From Patescibacteria group bacterium (GTDB taxonomy: Bacteria; Patescibacteriota; Patescibacteriia; UBA9934; GWF2-40-263), in contig SCSL01000033.1 of NCBI GenBank assembly GCA_004298405.1, positions 1 through 17,594 on the forward strand: a DNA stretch of 17,594 nucleotides. The letters are read 5' to 3'. The position numbers were made by a program, and so were the translations under genes. Shown here in pieces: positions 13,437-17,594 of this stretch. Position 1 is the first letter of the stretch. Every line of letters starts with the position of its first letter. The notes beneath the pieces are model-generated. The model was not told where the DNA came from. It worked only from the letters and a program-made list of their open reading frames with translations, and ran no database searches.

Positions 13437-14492
13437 ATGGCCAAAGACTATTACAAAATTCTCGGCGTAGAAAAAAACGCGTCACAAGACGACATCAAAA
13501 AGGCGTTTCGCAAGCTCGCCCACCAGTATCATCCGGATAAAACGGGAGGGGACGAGGCGAAGTTTAAGGAGGCAAATGAGGCCTACCAAGTTTTGAGTGA
13601 TGAAAAGAAGCGTGTGCAGTACGACCAGTTTGGATCCGCGGCCTTCGACGGGTCTGGAGGTTTTGGTGGTCAGGGGTTTGGTGGATTTTCTGGTTTTCAG
13701 GGCGGAGCTGGGTTTGAGGACATTGGAGATATTTTTGGCGACTTGTTTGGGGGCGGACGTTCTCGTAGTCGAGAACGTCGAGGATCAGACATTCAGGTCG
13801 ATATGGATCTCTCGTTCAGAGAATCAGTTTTCGGCGTGAATAAAGAAGTGGAACTCACGAAGACTGATACGTGTGACCGATGTGGGGGAACCGGCGGCGA
13901 ACCAGGGGAAGCGATGGAGACATGTAAGGATTGTGATGGAAACGGGGTGCAGATCGGCGTGCAACGAACCGTGTTTGGGAATGTTCAAACCAAACGTACC
14001 TGCGGGACGTGTCAGGGTGTAGGTGAGATGCCAAAGAAGCCGTGTGCGACGTGTCATGGGCAGGGCGTGGAGCGTAAGAAGCAGACATTGACGGTCACGA
14101 TTCCTCCAGGCGTGGAGAACGGGTCGATGTTGCGCGTGCGCGCGCAAGGTGAGGCGATCAAGGGCGGACAGACGGGAGATTTGTTTGTGCGTCTGCATGT
14201 TTCCAAAGATCGACACTTCGAACGCGACGGGGCGACGATTCTTTCTGAGGCAACCATCGGATTCACTCAAGCCGCGCTCGGAGATACGATTGAGGTGCTC
14301 ACCGTTGACGGACCTGTGGATCTGAAGATTCCTGCGGGAACACAATCCGGCGCGCAGTTTCGTCTGCGAGGAAAAGGTGTTCCGCATAACCGCGGTCGTG
14401 GCGATCAGATTGTTATTGTGACCGTGAAGACGCCAGAGAAGCTGACTCGGGAACAGAAACGGTTATTGGAGGATCTTGATTTACGTACATGA
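13437..14492 (+). CDS. dnaJ: DnaJ co-chaperone (Hsp40, zinc-containing type)
   Basis: DnaJ delivers unfolded proteins to DnaK and stimulates its ATPase. The J domain (1-65) has the essential H32-P33-D34 in YHPDKTGGDEAKFKEANEAY. A Gly/Phe region covers about 70-110. Four CxxCxGxG zinc repeats run from C146 to about 210 (CDRCGGTG, CKDCDGNG, CGTCQGVG, CATCHGQG), all intact, giving two zinc centres. The C-terminal substrate domain follows (LTVTIPPGVENGSMLRVRAQGE and later LKIPAGTQSGAQFRLRGKGV). The 351 residues are slightly shorter than E. coli DnaJ (376). The stop overlaps the start of tgt by four bases (ATGA), so the two are translationally coupled. It has no CIRCE of its own and is cut off from dnaK by a leftward gene. 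Confidence 0.97.
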   Translation: MAKDYYKILGVEKNASQDDIKKAFRKLAHQYHPDKTGGDEAKFKEANEAYQVLSDEKKRVQYDQFGSAAFDGSGGFGGQGFGGFSGFQGGAGFEDIGDIFGDLFGGGRSRSRERRGSDIQVDMDLSFRESVFGVNKEVELTKTDTCDRCGGTGGEPGEAMETCKDCDGNGVQIGVQRTVFGNVQTKRTCGTCQGVGEMPKKPCATCHGQGVERKKQTLTVTIPPGVENGSMLRVRAQGEAIKGGQTGDLFVRLHVSKDRHFERDGATILSEATIGFTQAALGDTIEVLTVDGPVDLKIPAGTQSGAQFRLRGKGVPHNRGRGDQIVIVTVKTPEKLTREQKRLLEDLDLRT

Positions 14493-15628
14493 AACTTCTC
14501 ACACAAAAAAATGGGGCTCGACGTGGCCAACTAGAAACAGGTCACGGAGTTATTGAAACTCCTTTCTTCATGCCGATTGCGACAAAGGGAGCGGTGAAGA
14601 CGATGTCGTCTGGTGACATGGAAAAGCTCGGGGCACAGATTTTGTTGTCGAACACTTATCATTTATTGTTGCGCCCGGGATTCGAACAAATGCGCGAGCT
14701 GGGCGGTCTGCACGAGTTTATGAATTGGCATGGTCCGATTCTTACAGACTCGGGTGGGTACCAAGTGTTTAGTCTCTCTAAGACGAATAAAACAACGGAA
14801 GAGGGTGTGACGTTTCAGTCGCATATCGACGGCGCGCGCGTGAACCTCACGCCGGAACTCTCCATGCAGATGCAGATGGCGATCGGGTCAGACATGGTCA
14901 TGCAATTTGACGATGTCGCCGCCGGTGACTCGAATCGTGAACGGTACGAGGAGGCGATGGAACGGTCGTTGAGATGGGCCAAACGTTGTGCTTCGACCCT
15001 CCCCCTTTCCAAGGGGGAGCTGGAGGGGGTTGCCGCTCAGCAATTGTTCGGTATCGTCCAGGGTGGTATTCACGAGGACCTGCGCGAACGCTCAGCTCGC
15101 GGGCTCATGGACATCGGCTTTGATGGGTATGCGATCGGCGGCCTGTCTGTCGGAGAGAAACGAGAAGACGCCTACCGAATCGCAAAACACGTCTGTGAGA
15201 TCCTTCCGCAGGACAGACCTCGTTACTTTATGGGTGGCGGGATGCCCGAAGAAATTGTTGCGTACGTACAGATGGGAGTGGATATGTTCGATTGTGTCCT
15301 TCCAACGCGCAATGCCAGACATGGCACGCTCTTTGTCTGGAACCAAGATCCCCGTCAGATCGATTGGACGGCATATCGTGATCCTCATCCAACCTCATTG
15401 TTTTACGATCGTATGCGTGTGACCAATGAGTCTTATACGACCGATAGGTCTCCTCTTGATCCATACTGTTCTTGCGAAACATGCAGCACAAGTTCGCGAG
15501 CGTACCTGCGCCATTTGTTCGGTGTGCAGGAACTTCTTGCGTATCGCCTTGCGTCCATTCACAATCTTCATTTTTATTTGACGCTCATGAAGCATCTTCG
15601 TGAGTGGATAGTGAAGGCCGCCTCATGA
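14489..15628 (+). CDS. tgt: tRNA-guanine transglycosylase (queuine tRNA-ribosyltransferase)
   Basis: Tgt exchanges guanine 34 of GUN-anticodon tRNAs for a queuosine precursor. The TIM-barrel sequence is complete: the general acid/base D87 in ILTDSGGYQVFS, the substrate loop LFGIVQGG, GYAIGGLSVGE, the nucleophile D268 in VDMFDCVLPTRNARHG, and zinc ligands C327, C329, C332 and H358. The 379 residues match bacterial Tgt. Residues about 170-181 (TLPLSKGELEGV), in the linker between RWAKR and LFGIVQGG, come from a palindromic repeat and make this linker about 6 residues longer than in E. coli. The start ATG overlaps the dnaJ stop. Its own stop codon lies in the loop of the terminator hairpin. No other queuosine gene is in the window, so the precursor may be scavenged. 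Confidence 0.97.
   Translation: MKLLTQKNGARRGQLETGHGVIETPFFMPIATKGAVKTMSSGDMEKLGAQILLSNTYHLLLRPGFEQMRELGGLHEFMNWHGPILTDSGGYQVFSLSKTNKTTEEGVTFQSHIDGARVNLTPELSMQMQMAIGSDMVMQFDDVAAGDSNRERYEEAMERSLRWAKRCASTLPLSKGELEGVAAQQLFGIVQGGIHEDLRERSARGLMDIGFDGYAIGGLSVGEKREDAYRIAKHVCEILPQDRPRYFMGGGMPEEIVAYVQMGVDMFDCVLPTRNARHGTLFVWNQDPRQIDWTAYRDPHPTSLFYDRMRVTNESYTTDRSPLDPYCSCETCSTSSRAYLRHLFGVQELLAYRLASIHNLHFYLTLMKHLREWIVKAAS
14996..15031. repeat. GC-rich palindromic repeat inside tgt, in frame
   Basis: The stem is CTCCCCCTT-TCC-AAGGGGGAG, a perfect 9-bp hairpin, followed by CTGGAGGGGGTT, which can also pair with the ACCCTCCCCC side. It reads as T-L-P-L-S-K-G-E-L-E-G-V at residues 170-181. From memory, CCCCCTTT-CCAAGGGGG-type repeats are dispersed in many bacterial genomes. 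Confidence 0.8.
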
Positions 15629-15637
15629 GCGGCTTTT
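15614..15637 (+). terminator. rho-independent terminator at the end of tgt
   Basis: GCCGC and GCGGC arms (15617-15633) around a 7-base loop, followed by TTTT; flanking AAG/TTT pairs lengthen the stem. The tgt stop TGA is in the loop, so the structure overlaps the coding end. It closes the dnaJ-tgt unit. Confidence 0.7.
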
Positions 15638-15641
15638 ATGA

Positions 15642-15647
15642 TAGAAT
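15642..15647 (+). promoter_or_regulatory. -10 box with predicted leaderless start of the 15654 gene
   Basis: TAGAAT ends six bases before the ATG at 15654, right behind the tgt terminator. The same six-base spacing occurs before the antiporter gene. An alternative overlapping box is TATGAT at 15637-15642, which would leave a leader of about five bases. Confidence 0.45.
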
Positions 15648-15653
15648 AAAGTC

Positions 15654-16040
15654 ATGTCTAAACCTTCGACGGCTCTTGTTTTGAAGATGACCGCGACGCT
15701 CAGCGCTCGCGAAATTTTGCGTTGGCCTTTGTGGTGGTACACAGATGGGGCTCGAGACACGCTAAAAAAATTAGCGCGATCCGTTGGCGGAAGCGTTCGC
15801 TATTTCGGCGTCGATGTGTGGGCGAAGAATTTGTTCATTCCGATGTACGGCGACACGTCCATCATTGGACGCGCGCTGAGTTTTGGGGTGCGCCTCGTTG
15901 TTTTGATGTTCAGATCATTGGGAGTCGTTCTTTGGATTGTGATCGCTCTTGTGCTTGCCATGATGTACCTTTTGATTCTTCCATTGGCTTTCATCGGCTT
16001 CTTCCTGCATCTTGTTGGCGTGATCTCCTTCTATGCCTAG
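15654..16040 (+). CDS. small inner-membrane protein preceding the ClpC-like gene
   Basis: A protein of 128 residues. Residues 24-30 are the aromatic WPLWWYT; a middle part with WAKNLFIPMYGD (about 57-68) and GRALSFGVR (72-80) leads into two membrane helices at about 80-100 and 101-126, ending LHLVGVISFYA. The W-x-KNLF-x-PMYG-x6-GR-x-LSF pattern is one I associate with an uncharacterised family found next to two-TM Clp ATPases in CPR genomes; this is recall, not a search. Its stop overlaps the start of the next gene by eight bases (ATGCCTAG), so translation is probably coupled and the two products may work together at the membrane. It likely starts leaderless after the tgt terminator. The molecular role is unknown. 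Confidence 0.8.
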   Translation: MSKPSTALVLKMTATLSAREILRWPLWWYTDGARDTLKKLARSVGGSVRYFGVDVWAKNLFIPMYGDTSIIGRALSFGVRLVVLMFRSLGVVLWIVIALVLAMMYLLILPLAFIGFFLHLVGVISFYA

Positions 16041-17594
16041 CGTGCACATACAACTTGATGGAAAAAAATATGCATGGGTTGCGGACATGGACGAGGCGCA
16101 TATCACGGCTCGGATGGTCCAACGCTCTGCATCGCGGCTGGTAAGCGGCATGAGTTTTATAAAGTTTGTATTGGCTTTGCTTATCGGATTGTTTCTCGCG
16201 TACTTGAAAGGGTTTCCTTCCCTGTTTTCGCTTATGTTTTGGCTTGAGCCCTCTTGGGCAAGCCTCTTTTTGTACACTGCTCTGCTCTTTGCTATGTTCC
16301 TGTACTTTCACCAGGCACAGATGGGAAAGCTCGCGGCAAAGATGCCTCCAGGGACCAATTCCGTTCCTGAAATCGAGTCTTTCTCCGAAGAATCTGTAGA
16401 TGTAAACGTGGTCGATTTGTGTTCGGCAGATGCTACGTCGGCGATCGAGCGAGCCTTCGAGCTCGCCATAAAATTTGGTCACAAGAATGTCGAGCCCTTG
16501 CATCTGTTTGTCGGAACTATGGACGCGCCAGACGTTTCCGTTGTCTTTGGTCGCCTTGGTCTTTCCTTTCAAGATATTCAATCGCCCATTGCTCGGCGAC
16601 TTGAAACGCGCGAGCTTGGGAAACCTTCCATCCTTTCCACCGAAGCTGAGCGCACAATTTTAGAGGCGTTTAGAGAGGCGCTCACACAAAAGCGAAGTGA
16701 AATAAGTTCACTTGAAGTGTTTGCGGCTGTGTATGATGGCGATCCGTTCGTTCAGGAACTTCTATTGGATAAAGGAATCGACGTGGGAAAATTTCATAAC
16801 ATGATTGCTTGGTTGCGGATTCATGAAAAGATGCGTGAACGCTACAAGCAATTTCGGCGTGCGGCGTTGTACAAGCCAACGGGGGCGATGAATCGCGCAA
16901 TGACATCCGTGGCAACTCCAACATTGGACGCAGTGAGCGAGGATCTCACTACCGCGGCCGTCAGCGGTCAGCTCCCCATGATGGTCGATCGCGATCTCCA
17001 GATCGAAGAAATTTTCCGTGTGATTGAAGGCGGCCGGCAGAGTGTTGTGCTGGTGGGACCTGAGGGAGTAGGGAAATCGACGGTTCTTGCAGGGATTGCG
17101 GAGCTCATGGTGAAAGAAGACGTCCCAAAAATCTTGCAAGATCGACGTTTGGTTCGCATCTCCATCCCACATCTTGTTTCTGGAGCCAATGCGTCACAAG
17201 CACAGGAACGCTTCATCACGGTTCTTTCAGAGGTCGCGCGTTCGCGGAATATCATTCTTGCGTTCACAGACATTGATCAGCTTGTAGGACAGGGCTCGGA
17301 CATGAATGATCTTGCTTCGACGCTGGTTGACTTCCTTTCGCGAAGCGGAACGTTCGCTGTTGCGACCACAACGGCGCAGGCGTACACGGAACTTGTGGAA
17401 CGTTCAATTTTGGGACGTGTATTTCAAAAGGTGGACGTTCTTGAACCAGACCAGGAGTCCGCAATTCACATGCTTGAGTCCAAGATTGGCGGCATTGAGT
17501 ACGAACACAATGTTATTTTTTCCTACGAAGCCGTGGAGCGTGCCGTAAAACTTTCTGACCGGTACATGCACGAAACATACTTGCCCAAGAAGGC
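16033..17594 (+). CDS. membrane-anchored ClpC-like AAA+ protein (3' end outside window)
   Basis: The first 520 codons of a Clp/Hsp100 protein, open to the window edge. Two membrane helices come first (about 41-60 and 73-93), which classical soluble ClpC lacks. A Clp_N-type repeat region follows (AIERAFELAIKFGHKNVEPL, HLFVGTMD), then the first AAA+ domain: Walker A GPEGVGKST at 342-350 (K348), and the second-half phrase AVKLSDRYMHETYLPKKA, which matches ClpC LSDRYISDRFLPDKA. At the Walker B site ClpC has ILFIDEIHTLVG; here it is ILAFTDIDQLVG, with T412 for the Asp and D413 for the Glu. The first ATPase may therefore bind but hydrolyse ATP poorly. The domain order makes a membrane-linked unfoldase likely; the second AAA+ domain and any ClpP-docking loop are not visible. 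It overlaps the preceding membrane protein gene by 8 bases. Confidence 0.9.
   Translation, partial: MPSVHIQLDGKKYAWVADMDEAHITARMVQRSASRLVSGMSFIKFVLALLIGLFLAYLKGFPSLFSLMFWLEPSWASLFLYTALLFAMFLYFHQAQMGKLAAKMPPGTNSVPEIESFSEESVDVNVVDLCSADATSAIERAFELAIKFGHKNVEPLHLFVGTMDAPDVSVVFGRLGLSFQDIQSPIARRLETRELGKPSILSTEAERTILEAFREALTQKRSEISSLEVFAAVYDGDPFVQELLLDKGIDVGKFHNMIAWLRIHEKMRERYKQFRRAALYKPTGAMNRAMTSVATPTLDAVSEDLTTAAVSGQLPMMVDRDLQIEEIFRVIEGGRQSVVLVGPEGVGKSTVLAGIAELMVKEDVPKILQDRRLVRISIPHLVSGANASQAQERFITVLSEVARSRNIILAFTDIDQLVGQGSDMNDLASTLVDFLSRSGTFAVATTTAQAYTELVERSILGRVFQKVDVLEPDQESAIHMLESKIGGIEYEHNVIFSYEAVERAVKLSDRYMHETYLPKK

Noticed and set aside
14996..15031. Terminator inside tgt
   Set aside because: No T-run follows, and the reading frame and family motifs continue intact on both sides.

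Overview
The window looks like a chromosomal segment of a small-genome bacterium of the Candidatus Patescibacteria (CPR), probably near the Parcubacteria, Uhrbacteria or Magasanikbacteria side. This is an inference from three things: most genes lack a Shine-Dalgarno site; several proteins resemble CPR families as I remember them (a short HrcA, a MurF-like ligase without its first domain, a two-TM Clp ATPase preceded by a small membrane protein, a short coiled-coil protein); and the genome carries many short palindromic repeats. TGA is used as a normal stop, so the recoded Gracilibacteria and Absconditabacteria are unlikely.

Region by region. Positions 1-279 hold a promoter and perhaps the start of a leftward gene. 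Positions 280-3675 hold a large SEC-C/TPR-like protein, a broken four-helix-bundle (S23/23S-IVS type) gene between inverted repeats, and a DUF4178-like acidic protein. Positions 3728-6894 encode peptidoglycan synthesis: a class B penicillin-binding protein and a MurF-like ligase, separated by a cluster of three hairpins. Positions 6895-7860 are an accessory-looking stretch with small ORFs that, unlike the rest, have strong Shine-Dalgarno sites; it ends in a strong terminator facing a leftward tRNA-Glu(CTC). Positions 8085-9749 encode a Kef-type cation/proton antiporter, probably from a leaderless mRNA.

Positions 9772-14492 are the heat-shock locus: a CIRCE operator placed over the promoter, then hrcA, grpE, dnaK and dnaJ. 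A leftward coiled-coil gene with its own terminator sits between dnaK and dnaJ. tgt overlaps the end of dnaJ and ends in a terminator. The window closes with a membrane protein overlapping a membrane-anchored ClpC-like AAA+ protein that runs off the edge.

The most unusual signal is the number of short palindromic repeats, including two different ones inserted in frame inside the conserved proteins DnaK and Tgt and one that supplies the last codons and stop of grpE. This resembles the protein-coding palindromic elements known from Rickettsia. Other points worth a second look are the degenerate S23 cassette with terminal inverted repeats, the shared leaderless promoter geometry, the unidentified Shine-Dalgarno-led island at 6.9-7.8 kb, and the altered Walker B motif of the ClpC-like protein.
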